Positions 8,162 through 15,231 of a DNA stretch of 21,970 bases are shown piece by piece. Every line of letters starts with the position of its first letter. Position 1 is the first letter of the stretch. The notes under the pieces are model-generated. The model did no database searches. It saw nothing but the letters and a program-made list of their open reading frames with translations, and was not told the DNA's origin. The position numbers and the translations under genes were made by a program. The stretch is taken from NCBI GenBank assembly GCA_049802875.1, contig JBARNH010000013.1:1-21970 (forward strand), written 5' to 3'. This stretch comes from Lutacidiplasma sp049802875 (GTDB taxonomy: Archaea > Thermoplasmatota > Thermoplasmata > Lutacidiplasmatales > UBA184).

Positions 8162-9492
8162 GGGGAAGCGGCGCTCGACGGGTGCCACAGGATCGATAGG
8201 ACCTCCGCTCCGCGGTGTGTCCCCAACGAGCCCTGACTCGCCGCCGCCTCGCTGAACTTCGCCGGGCCGGTCGAAACTTTGGGAGTTACTCCCGCACCGG
8301 CGATCAGGAACGGCACCGGATCGTCCGAGTGGCCGCGCAAGATCGACGGTGTCGCGTGGTCCGCCGTCACGCCGATCCGATACCGCGACAGGTCGAGGCC
8401 TTCAAGGAACGGTCCGAAGAACGAGCGATCGATCGCTTCCACGATCTCTTGCTTGAGGACGGCGTTCCCGTCGTGACCCGGCTCGTCGGGACCCTTGAGG
8501 TGCACGTAGACGAACGGATGGGTTCCGAGGAGCTCCCGGGCGATGCGCGCGCGCTCGCGGTACCCCGTGTCGCGGTCCGGGCCCATCGGACCGACGTATC
8601 GATCTTCGAGACCGAGCACCTGGGCGATCCCGCGTTCGACGGGCATCTCGGTCAGGGATGCCCCGTGCACTCCATGGACCTCCTCGAATGACCGGAGCGG
8701 GCGCGCGCTCAACGCGCCCGCGTTACGCACGAGCAGGGCGTTCGCGATTTTCTTTCCGGCGAGGGCGCGTCGAGCGTTGACTCGATGGCCCGCAAGGGCG
8801 CTCCCGGCGTCAGCGAGGAAGCGATTGAGCGCCGCGGCCGTCCGAGCGGCTTCCGACGTTCCGTCGAGGGCTTCCACCGTCTGAATCCGAGGGTGTTCCG
8901 GTCGTCGCGCCTGGCCCATCCCTCCGACCTTCTCGTAGAACGGGTCGGCGTTGGAGACATTCGGGGATAGGGGTCCGCCCGAGGTGGGGTGGAGCCAGAG
9001 CACGCCCCGGTGACCGACGGTCGAGCGCACTTCGGCTCGGATCCCCTCATCACGGAGGAGGTCGGCCGCACTGAGACTTCGGGCGAGCTCCCCCGCCTCC
9101 GCGGTGGAGAGCGTCCGCCCGACGCGGGAATCCAGGATCTCGCCGTCGCCGTCCATCGTCGCGAAGTTCAACCGGAGTGCGACGTCGCCCGGCTCGAGAG
9201 GTACTTCGACGCCGAGCGCTTCCAGTACCCCGCGCCCCGGGGAGTCGCGGACGGGATCGTACCCCAAAAGGGCGAACACGCCCGCGTCGGACTCGGGCGC
9301 GACGCCCGGGCCCACCACGACCACTTGGCCCAGCCGGCCCTGCCGAACGAGCTCGTCCAGATGCGGCGTCGCGGCCGCGTCGACCGGGCTCCGGCCGCCC
9401 GTGTCCGGGTGCGGCCGGTCGCCGAGACCGTCGAGCACAATCAGGACGACTCCGGACGCTTTTTCAGGAGAGCGCAGCGTCGCGGTTGCCAT
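8158..9492 (-). CDS. apgM: 2,3-bisphosphoglycerate-independent phosphoglycerate mutase, archaeal type
   Basis: A 444-residue metalloenzyme of the alkaline phosphatase superfamily that interconverts 3- and 2-phosphoglycerate. Visible features are the metal-binding start VLDGLGDRP (Asp21), the nucleophilic Ser68 in PESDAGVFALLGYDP, the second metal cluster KGPDEPGHDGN (333-343), and TADHATP (376-382) followed by GHSDDPVPF (387-395). These are the signatures of the archaeal ApgM family, not of bacterial GpmI. The first 14 residues (MATATLRSPEKASG) precede the usual family start. A TATA-like TTATTAAC lies only a few bases before the ATG, so the true transcript start is unclear. It is the first gene of the operon and its product works two steps from PEP synthase (enolase lies between them). 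Confidence 0.93.
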   Translation of the reverse strand: MATATLRSPEKASGVVLIVLDGLGDRPHPDTGGRSPVDAAATPHLDELVRQGRLGQVVVVGPGVAPESDAGVFALLGYDPVRDSPGRGVLEALGVEVPLEPGDVALRLNFATMDGDGEILDSRVGRTLSTAEAGELARSLSAADLLRDEGIRAEVRSTVGHRGVLWLHPTSGGPLSPNVSNADPFYEKVGGMGQARRPEHPRIQTVEALDGTSEAARTAAALNRFLADAGSALAGHRVNARRALAGKKIANALLVRNAGALSARPLRSFEEVHGVHGASLTEMPVERGIAQVLGLEDRYVGPMGPDRDTGYRERARIARELLGTHPFVYVHLKGPDEPGHDGNAVLKQEIVEAIDRSFFGPFLEGLDLSRYRIGVTADHATPSILRGHSDDPVPFLIAGAGVTPKVSTGPAKFSEAAASQGSLGTHRGAEVLSILWHPSSAASP

Positions 9493-9495
9493 TAG

Positions 9496-9503
9496 TTAAT
9501 AAG
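9496..9503 (+). promoter_or_regulatory. Candidate TATA box for the zinc-ribbon membrane protein gene
   Basis: TTAATAAG lies 27-34 bases before the GTG at 9530, the spacing of a leaderless archaeal promoter. It also lies directly beside the apgM start on the other strand, so the two divergent genes share a gap of only 37 bases. Confidence 0.5.
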
Positions 9504-9529
9504 GGGAAGCTGGCCTTGCCTCCCGTTCC

Positions 9530-10609
9530 GTGCAGCAACAGCAGCAGGGTCGTCTTAGGAGTTTCGTCCAGACGCCCGTTGGGAAGGCTCTTCTCATCGC
9601 AGTAACGATCGGCGTCGTCTTCGCGACGGCGGCCTACGTGGACGTGCTCATCGCGATCCCCGCGATGCTCCTCTTCGGCCTCGCGGTCCCGATCTGGTCC
9701 GGATTGAAGGCGCCACGCTATCTTGCACTCTCGGCGCTCGTCGTGCTCCTCGTCGTCGCTCCCATCGGGAACGTGGTCCTGACCCAGGACATCATGACGC
9801 CGATCGGCGCGTCGACTTCACCGAATTCCGGGTCGGCGGGGAATGGCCCACCCGTCCTTCAGAACGCCCTAGTCACCCCCTATACCGGCGGAACCGCGAC
9901 GAACTTCACCTGGGAGGTCACCGTCTTCCCCCAGGAACTCTCCGCCGGCAACTCTTCCCCGATGTGGCTTACCCTCTACATCTCGAATTGCCCCGGAGCG
10001 ACGGGGAACAGTTCGCCCTACTGCCCCTCGGGATATCCGTTGATCATTCTGAACAACACCGCGATCGGCGGCATCAAGAACGAGACGAATACGACCTTCC
10101 ACTATCAGATCGGCACCACGGGGATCTGGGATTGGCAGATGAGCCTCACGGTCAGCAACACCACCACGCACGCGCTCTACTACATCTTCCTCGTCGGGGA
10201 CCCGATGTACAATGGGATCGAGGGCCCCGTCGTGGGCTCGTTCTCCCAGATCTACTTCTCCCTGGTCTCCAGCCTCTACATCGAGTACTTCCTCTACCTC
10301 GGGGCGCCGTTCTACTTCGTACTACTGATCTACATGATCTACAAGCGCCGGGAACAGAGGAAGGCGGATGCTGCCCGTCGGGCGGCTGGTCCGACCCCGG
10401 CGGACGAAACGGGCCCGTCCAGCCCGATTCCCGCGAAAATGGGAGGGCCTCCAACACCGCCCTACACCTCCCCTGCCTCCCCGAAAGAGGGGAGTTGCCC
10501 GAATTGCGGGGCCGTAGTGTACGCCGGGGAGAAGACGTGCTGGAAGTGCGGCGCGACCCTCGGAGCAGCGGCCTCGGGTGCGCCGTTGCCCACTTCCGGG
10601 AAGCCTTGA
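9530..10609 (+). CDS. Membrane protein with glycosylatable ectodomain and C-terminal zinc ribbon
   Basis: A 359-residue protein of no family I recognise. After a short polyglutamine start (MQQQQQ) it has three hydrophobic segments (about 18-37, 38-57, 61-84), then an extracellular-looking region (about 85-245) with six or more N-glycosylation sequons (N125, N141, N160, N175, N184, N187, N210) and a Cys pair at 154/165. A fourth membrane helix follows (about 252-271) and ends in basic YKRREQRK, which points to a cytoplasmic C terminus. A Pro-rich linker leads to a zinc ribbon, Cys323/326 and Cys337/340 (CPNC-x10-CWKC). The GTG start matches a leaderless promoter. Its place beside pilin-like genes and a PKD surface protein suggests a role at the cell surface, but none can be named. 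Confidence 0.82.
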   Translation: MQQQQQGRLRSFVQTPVGKALLIAVTIGVVFATAAYVDVLIAIPAMLLFGLAVPIWSGLKAPRYLALSALVVLLVVAPIGNVVLTQDIMTPIGASTSPNSGSAGNGPPVLQNALVTPYTGGTATNFTWEVTVFPQELSAGNSSPMWLTLYISNCPGATGNSSPYCPSGYPLIILNNTAIGGIKNETNTTFHYQIGTTGIWDWQMSLTVSNTTTHALYYIFLVGDPMYNGIEGPVVGSFSQIYFSLVSSLYIEYFLYLGAPFYFVLLIYMIYKRREQRKADAARRAAGPTPADETGPSSPIPAKMGGPPTPPYTSPASPKEGSCPNCGAVVYAGEKTCWKCGATLGAAASGAPLPTSGKP

Positions 10610-10676
10610 ACCGACGCCGGGGACCGCCCCGTCTGCGTGTCTGCGATGGCTCACAGCCGAAGCTACGGGGCTTGTC

Positions 10677-11981
10677 TCACAACACGATAGGGCTGGTCGT
10701 GCTTGAGTACGAACCGACACCCAGCACGACGAATGATAAGCCGGCGGCAACAGCGGGCGTTCCGCCGATTCCGAGATCGATCGAAATTGTGTACGTGGAG
10801 AGGCTAGTCAGAGGTGAGGTGCTCGTGGCGGGCGAGGTGTACGTGATGGTCCACGTCGAACTTACCAGCATCGGCCCGGCAGCGGGGGCTACCCAAGTAA
10901 CGACCGCCGTGGTGGGTGGCAGGGTCAACGCGAGAGCGAAGGCCGGCTTTGTTGTGGCTGAGTAGGGGACGCTCGTCGTCGTGGTATAGACCTCGAACGC
11001 GACACTGCCAAGGGTGATCGACGACGTGGATACCGGCACGGTGACGGTATAATCATTGACCGCCTGACACGCTGCCGGTTGACCCACGATCGCACACTTC
11101 ACCGGCGCGGTCGGTGTGCCAACAGTGAGGGCGGTCGCAATGAGGGTCGAGTACGGCGTAATGTATACCGGCACCGACGAGCTTCCTGTCTTTGCAGCGG
11201 CAGTCACGGCGTTGATGTACGCATAGTAGGTTCCGCTCGAGGAGGTCAGCCCGGCCGTGATGTTGTAGACCCACACCGCGCCGTAAGGATGCATGGTCTG
11301 GCTGCCAGAGGGAAGGCTGCCGGGCAAACCTGAGACCACGATCGTAGGGGCCGTCGTAATTCCTTCGATCGCTGCCGAAATTTGAAACGCCTCCCCAACC
11401 GCCGGCACAGCGGGGGCAGTTCCGACCGAGAGGAAGGTGGGCGGCAGATTCAGGACGGTCCCCGGGACGATCACGCTGAACACGAGCTGGGGCCCCTGAA
11501 TGATGGAGATCGTGATGTTGTCGGGGACATAGGAGTCGTGGCCCCCGGTGAAGGAAGTAAGGGTCCACGTCTGGCCGAGATTCCATGCACCGGTGATTCC
11601 GCCATCGGCGAGAGTATAACCGGCAGAGAACTCCCGCCAGGTCGGATGAACCGCCGATCGCAGGTAAATCGTGGCTTGCTGGGAGATCGCGGGCCCGGCC
11701 AGATGAATGATGGTCACCCCGGTGAGCACCCCGGAGTCACCGGTCGAGTTGGCCGAGATCACGAGATTCGCTTGGAACTGATTCGAGTTCTGCGCCGGCG
11801 GAGCTGGAAAGCTGGTCACGAACGCGAAGATTGAGGAAAACAGCACGACGGTAAGCGCGAGCAGCAGTATCGTGGCGACGACCTCCGAGACCCCCCGTCG
11901 CGATCGCCAACGTCGCGAGAGACGCTTCCGATTTGGCACCCCGCGGGCAGGGGGCGCAGCGGTGGTTTCCTCCCGGAGCAT
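10677..11981 (-). CDS. Large type IV pilin-like surface protein
   Basis: A 434-residue protein with the archaeal pilin N terminus. A basic leader ending RSRRG (26-30) is followed by VSEVVATILLLALTVVLFSSIFAFV (31-55 region), the class III signal cleaved by the PibD/EppA-type prepilin peptidase, probably after Gly30. The rest is Thr/Ser/Gly/Val-rich and probably beta-sandwich, with one Cys pair (KCAIVGQPAAC). It is much longer than a major pilin (usually 120-200 residues), so it may be a minor or tip pilin or an adhesin built on a pilin stem. The 30-residue leader is also long for this class. The start is ATG 11981; no strong Shine-Dalgarno site is visible. The gene lies downstream of the small pilin (12185-12763) but behind a terminator, so it is probably transcribed separately. 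No assembly ATPase or membrane platform gene is in the window. Confidence 0.82.
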   Translation of the reverse strand: MLREETTAAPPARGVPNRKRLSRRWRSRRGVSEVVATILLLALTVVLFSSIFAFVTSFPAPPAQNSNQFQANLVISANSTGDSGVLTGVTIIHLAGPAISQQATIYLRSAVHPTWREFSAGYTLADGGITGAWNLGQTWTLTSFTGGHDSYVPDNITISIIQGPQLVFSVIVPGTVLNLPPTFLSVGTAPAVPAVGEAFQISAAIEGITTAPTIVVSGLPGSLPSGSQTMHPYGAVWVYNITAGLTSSSGTYYAYINAVTAAAKTGSSSVPVYITPYSTLIATALTVGTPTAPVKCAIVGQPAACQAVNDYTVTVPVSTSSITLGSVAFEVYTTTTSVPYSATTKPAFALALTLPPTTAVVTWVAPAAGPMLVSSTWTITYTSPATSTSPLTSLSTYTISIDLGIGGTPAVAAGLSFVVLGVGSYSSTTSPIVL

Positions 11982-12030
11982 GACCTCGTCGAATCCCCCA
12001 CAAATCGGGCGACTGAAATAGGCGAGAGCG

Positions 12031-12040
12031 ATGTATTTAG
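12031..12040 (-). promoter_or_regulatory. Candidate TATA box for the large pilin-like gene
   Basis: The minus strand reads CTAAATACAT, 50-59 bases before the ATG at 11981, implying a leader of roughly 25-30 bases. It lies downstream of the terminator of the preceding pilin gene, consistent with separate transcription. Confidence 0.4.
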
Positions 12041-12111
12041 ACGTTCCGCAAACTCGACATCTCTCCTCGCCGGGAGCTCGTCCTCATCCGCATCGGCCCC
12101 GCTCCAGATTT

Positions 12112-12159
12112 CGAAAAAAGGGAAAGGAAAGGGTTCGCTCCACCTTCCCTTTCGGGAAG
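12112..12159 (-). terminator. Terminator of the small pilin gene
   Basis: Read on the minus strand, a perfect 6-bp stem CTTCCC/GGGAAG closed by a GAAA tetraloop (12144-12159) is followed, about 25 bases on, by pyrimidine-rich sequence ending in six T residues (12119-12114). A T-tract alone can terminate archaeal transcription; the hairpin may stabilise the 3' end. It begins 25 bases after the pilin stop codon. Confidence 0.6.
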
Positions 12160-12184
12160 ACGGAGATTTCGCGCTCGACTCAGC

Positions 12185-12763
12185 TTACGAGAAGCTGTTC
12201 GAGATGACAGTCCCCGAGTATCCGCTGCTGCCAATCGCGACGATCGAGTCCCCGAAGAGACCGATGCCGCCCACTGCGGTGGCGTAGATCACGATGGTCT
12301 GGCCGCTCGCGAACGCGCCGTTGAACGTCCCGACGTTGGCCCAAGCGCTGGTTCCCGTCGTATAGGTAGCGACGGTTGCCGCGCTCGTCGGGGTAACCAG
12401 ATAGATGGTCACTCCGCCTGCTGGCCAAGCCTGGGTAGCGCCTCCGGCGTTTCTGAGGGACAGCGTCACGGACGAAGTCGTGAGTCCGCCGCCGGCCGCC
12501 GCTACCTCAATGCTGTAGCAGTAGTGGGTCACGACCGTGCACTGCGTGGAGGTGCTGCCCGTCGAGTTCACCGGCACTCCCCATCCGAAATTCGTCCCGA
12601 GTGGCGCCGAACCGGGTCCGTGCGTCAATCCCGAGATGAGCACATACAACACGGCGGCCAGCACGACCGTGATCGCGACGAGCAAAATCGTCGCGATGAT
12701 CGGCGATACCCCGCGCTTCTGCGCCTTTCTCCAGCTTCGCTCTCTGTGTCCAAAGACGTTCAT
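12185..12763 (-). CDS. Type IV pilin (archaeal pilin, class III signal peptide)
   Basis: A 192-residue major-pilin-sized protein. The leader MNVFGHRERSWRKAQKRG ends in KRG and is followed by VSPIIATILLVAITVVLAAVLYVLI, the classic archaeal pilin N terminus that is cut by prepilin peptidase (probably after Gly18) and then packs as the filament core. The body is Gly/Ser/Thr/Ala-rich with a Cys pair in QCTVVTHYC, likely a disulfide. Expression signals are stronger than those of any other gene here: a consensus TATA box (12820-12832), a leader of about 35 bases and a full GGAGGA ribosome binding site. This suggests an abundant subunit. Downstream is a good terminator. It diverges from the PKD surface protein, and the two may share regulation through the repeats at 12851-12910. 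Confidence 0.9.
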   Translation of the reverse strand: MNVFGHRERSWRKAQKRGVSPIIATILLVAITVVLAAVLYVLISGLTHGPGSAPLGTNFGWGVPVNSTGSTSTQCTVVTHYCYSIEVAAAGGGLTTSSVTLSLRNAGGATQAWPAGGVTIYLVTPTSAATVATYTTGTSAWANVGTFNGAFASGQTIVIYATAVGGIGLFGDSIVAIGSSGYSGTVISNSFS

Positions 12764-12771
12764 TCCGCTTT

Positions 12772-12777
12772 TCCTCC
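12772..12777 (-). promoter_or_regulatory. Strong Shine-Dalgarno site of the small pilin gene
   Basis: GGAGGA on the minus strand, 8 bases before the ATG at 12763. It is notable because most plus-strand genes here appear leaderless, with no such site. Confidence 0.75.
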
Positions 12778-12780
12778 GAT

Positions 12781-12801
12781 GGGTCGTCAGACCCTCGGGT
12801 C
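12781..12801 (-). repeat. Alternating GACCC/GGGTC arms in the pilin 5' leader
   Basis: In mRNA sense the leader contains GACCC (12801-12797), GGGTC (12794-12790) and GACCC (12785-12781). The middle arm can pair with the last arm (5 bp, TGAC loop) or, in 4-bp form with a CGAG loop, with the first. The last arm ends three bases before the GGAGGA ribosome binding site, so pairing could influence access to it. Function is inferred only from position. Confidence 0.45.
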
Positions 12802-12819
12802 ACGCTATGGCCGGCATCT

Positions 12820-12832
12820 CGTATATAAAAGT
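12820..12832 (-). promoter_or_regulatory. Consensus TATA box of the small pilin gene
   Basis: The minus strand reads AACTTTTATATAC, the best archaeal TATA box in the window, 57-69 bases before the ATG. Transcription would start near 12797-12802, giving a leader of about 35 bases. Confidence 0.68.
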
Positions 12833-12850
12833 TAATGCCTGTGGAGACGA

Positions 12851-12910
12851 CACTCAACGACTTCAAGGTCGGCATTCAACGTAATACGCACCAATACGCA
12901 TAATGACGCA
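12851..12910. repeat. Helically phased short repeats between divergent surface genes
   Basis: Two kinds of short direct repeat lie here. CACTCAACG (12851-12859) and CATTCAACG (12873-12881) are 22 bases apart. AATACGCA (12883-12890), AATACGCA (12893-12900) and AATGACGCA (12902-12910) recur at about 10 bases. Spacings of one and two helical turns suggest binding sites on one DNA face for a regulator of the divergent pilin and PKD genes. Confidence 0.45.
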
Positions 12911-12965
12911 TCGGCCCTCGCTCACGTTTCCGCCCGCCTTAGTGGGTTGCTGCATTGGGTCGCAA

Positions 12966-12975
12966 GGTATATTGC
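12966..12975 (+). promoter_or_regulatory. Candidate TATA box for the PKD surface protein gene
   Basis: GGTATATTGC lies 31-40 bases before the GTG at 13006. Transcription would start within about 10 bases of the start codon, so the mRNA is leaderless or nearly so. Confidence 0.52.
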
Positions 12976-13005
12976 GCCTAGGGGCCCAGATACATTCGAT
13001 CTACC

Positions 13006-15117
13006 GTGTTCACTGCACCGCGCGCACGAACTGACGTGGTGGTGGGCATTATCGGCCTCACGCTCCTTCTCGCGCTATCGGGCTTCCTCGGAAGCGTTCA
13101 AGCGCCGGCGTCCGCCTCGTCTACATCGTCGACGCATGCTACGCCTCCGGCGGCAGTCGCTCCGCAAACCCACTTGCCCCCGCAGGAGCCCCCCGTTCCG
13201 CCCTCCGCCGCGAATCCAGCGGCCGCCCCCACTCTGAACCGTAACGGTCAGAGCCCATCCGCGATCGGCCTGAGTTGGAGCGATCTCGTCACGGAAACGT
13301 TCGTGAACTACACGGTACGAGAAGCGAGTGCCGCCTCCCATTGGGCGTACTCGACGTGGACGGTGATCACCGCTGCCACCACTACCACGTATGTGGCGTC
13401 GGGCCTCTCCCCGGGAGTGGATTACGACTGGGAGGTGCTCGAGTACCAGGAAACGTGCTTCATCGTTTGCGGGACCCCCACCTCACTGACGACGAGCGCC
13501 CTCAACGGTACGCAACCAGCGGTCGCCTTCCTGCATCACGTCGCTCTGAGTCCCACGGGAATCACCCTTGAATGGACGAACAACGCGACGTACGGCGGAC
13601 TGATCTCATTCGAGGAGTACACCGTGTGGGAGTCGGCCCAGGGAGCCGCCTTCACCGGCGTGGGCACTATCTCCAACGAAGCAACGAACGAGTCCGCTTT
13701 GGGATTGAGTTCGGGCGACAGTTACTCGTTCTATATCGAGACCTCGGACTGCACGAGCGGTTGCACCGGGGGGACTCCGTCGATCAGCACCACACAGTCC
13801 AATTTATTGACCGTCGGAACCCCCCTCACTCTATCGGCTACGGTCCTCGCCCGGAGTTCGGTCATCGACCTCGGTCAGTCGGACTACTTCACCTGCACGC
13901 CTACGGGCGGCGAATCTCCGTTCGCCTACGCCTGGAATTTCACCGGTACGACGTATGTAGCTGGGAATGCCAGCGAGAGTGCTATTCTGGGCCCCGTCGG
14001 GGTGGTCACCGTTACCTGTGAGATCACCGATTCCGAGACCCCCGCCAGCCACGCGGCGGCGTCAGCGGATGTTACGGTCAATCCCCCACTGGTAGTGACG
14101 GTCTCAGAGAACCGGAGTGCGGCGGACGTCGGCCAGCCCGTCGGCTTCACCTGCACTCCGGCGAATGGAACGGCCCCCTACGCGTTGAGCTGGGTCTTCG
14201 GCGATCAGACGACCAGCACGCTTGCGGATCCTTCGCACGCGTACACTGTCTCTGGCGGCTACGCGCCGGCGTGCGCCGTGTCCGACAACGCGGGAAGCCT
14301 GGTGGCACCTACGTTGCCGCTCGTCGTCAGCCCAACGCTCGAGGCCCGGGCCACCGTATCGTCCCCCGCTGCGGCGCCCGGAACCGCGCTCATTTTCTCG
14401 GCGCAGGCCGTGAACGGGTCGGGAACGTACGACGCGTACTCGTGGACGTTCGGCACCGGTGTGCACGCCTCGGGCCAGCAGGTCGACCACACCTTCTCTG
14501 CGGTGGGCACGTACTCCGTATCCGTCCAGATTTCTGACTCGAACTCGGCGAACGCCACCGGGGCCGTGGCGGTCGACATCAGCAACATCGTTGTCGCCGC
14601 GCACAGCGTTACTTCGGCCTCGGTGGGTGCCGTGGTATCATTCAACGCGAGCGCCTCCGGGGGCGCCGGGGCCCCGTTCAACTTCACGTGGAATTTCGGC
14701 GACGGGTCGACCGGTTACGGGGCGTCGGTCACCCACGCTTACTCGACCACCGGTACCGAGACTCCGAGACTGACGGTCACCGATCAGTTGGGGGCGACGA
14801 ACGTCAGCACGCTCCCGTCCATCGCGGTGGCCGCGGCGCCTACGACCCCCGCGGCCCTGTCGTGGTTGACCGGTGGGGTGGCGCTCGCCATCGCGCTCCT
14901 CGTGGGCGTGATCATCGCAGTAGTCGTGCTCTCCCGGCGACGGGCCGCCGAAGCGAGCGAGATGGCGACCGCCTCTTCGGCCTACGTTCCCCCTACCGAC
15001 CCGAAGCGGACGATCCGCGGCGCGAAAATCTGCACTTTCTGCGGGGCGTCGAATCTGCCGATTCGAACGACGTGCAGCAGCTGCGGTAAGCCACTTCCCC
15101 GGGGCCCAGGCTCGTAA
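13006..15117 (+). CDS. FnIII/PKD-repeat surface protein with transmembrane helix and cytoplasmic zinc ribbon
   Basis: A 703-residue predicted surface protein. In order it has a signal or anchor helix (about 11-30), a Pro/Ala/Ser-rich linker (35-75), and two fibronectin type III-like domains (about 75-165 and 171-270), each with one or more Cys pairs (C151/C155, C249/C253). Four PKD-type Ig folds follow (about 273-360, 362-441, 445-527, 530-610), seen by repeated YxW-F-G-D/T and GxYxxxxxVSD/TD motifs such as FTWNFGDGSTG. A single membrane helix (about 619-642) ends in SRRR, after which a short linker leads to a C-terminal zinc ribbon, Cys676/679 and Cys690/693. The topology places the repeats outside and the zinc ribbon inside. 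It is likely an adhesin or cell-envelope protein that could pass a signal inward. The GTG start fits the TATA box upstream. Ectodomain sequons are numerous. Confidence 0.87.
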   Translation: MFTAPRARTDVVVGIIGLTLLLALSGFLGSVQAPASASSTSSTHATPPAAVAPQTHLPPQEPPVPPSAANPAAAPTLNRNGQSPSAIGLSWSDLVTETFVNYTVREASAASHWAYSTWTVITAATTTTYVASGLSPGVDYDWEVLEYQETCFIVCGTPTSLTTSALNGTQPAVAFLHHVALSPTGITLEWTNNATYGGLISFEEYTVWESAQGAAFTGVGTISNEATNESALGLSSGDSYSFYIETSDCTSGCTGGTPSISTTQSNLLTVGTPLTLSATVLARSSVIDLGQSDYFTCTPTGGESPFAYAWNFTGTTYVAGNASESAILGPVGVVTVTCEITDSETPASHAAASADVTVNPPLVVTVSENRSAADVGQPVGFTCTPANGTAPYALSWVFGDQTTSTLADPSHAYTVSGGYAPACAVSDNAGSLVAPTLPLVVSPTLEARATVSSPAAAPGTALIFSAQAVNGSGTYDAYSWTFGTGVHASGQQVDHTFSAVGTYSVSVQISDSNSANATGAVAVDISNIVVAAHSVTSASVGAVVSFNASASGGAGAPFNFTWNFGDGSTGYGASVTHAYSTTGTETPRLTVTDQLGATNVSTLPSIAVAAAPTTPAALSWLTGGVALAIALLVGVIIAVVVLSRRRAAEASEMATASSAYVPPTDPKRTIRGAKICTFCGASNLPIRTTCSSCGKPLPRGPGS

Positions 15118-15231
15118 AACACCGCGAGACGGCCGCCAGCCGTATCGCGATCACCCCGGACTTGTCGGAAGCACGGTCACTTATGCCCCGGACGGTCATA
15201 GGACCGGCCGCCGACCCTCCCCGGCAAGTGC

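Noticed and set aside
9530..9547. CAG/CAA run as a microsatellite
   Set aside because: It is short and in frame as the polyglutamine start of a real gene; no wider repeat tract.
12840..12915. CRISPR-like short repeats
   Set aside because: The repeated units are only 8-9 bases with 1-14 base gaps; CRISPR repeats are over 20 bases with spacers of about 30. No cas genes.
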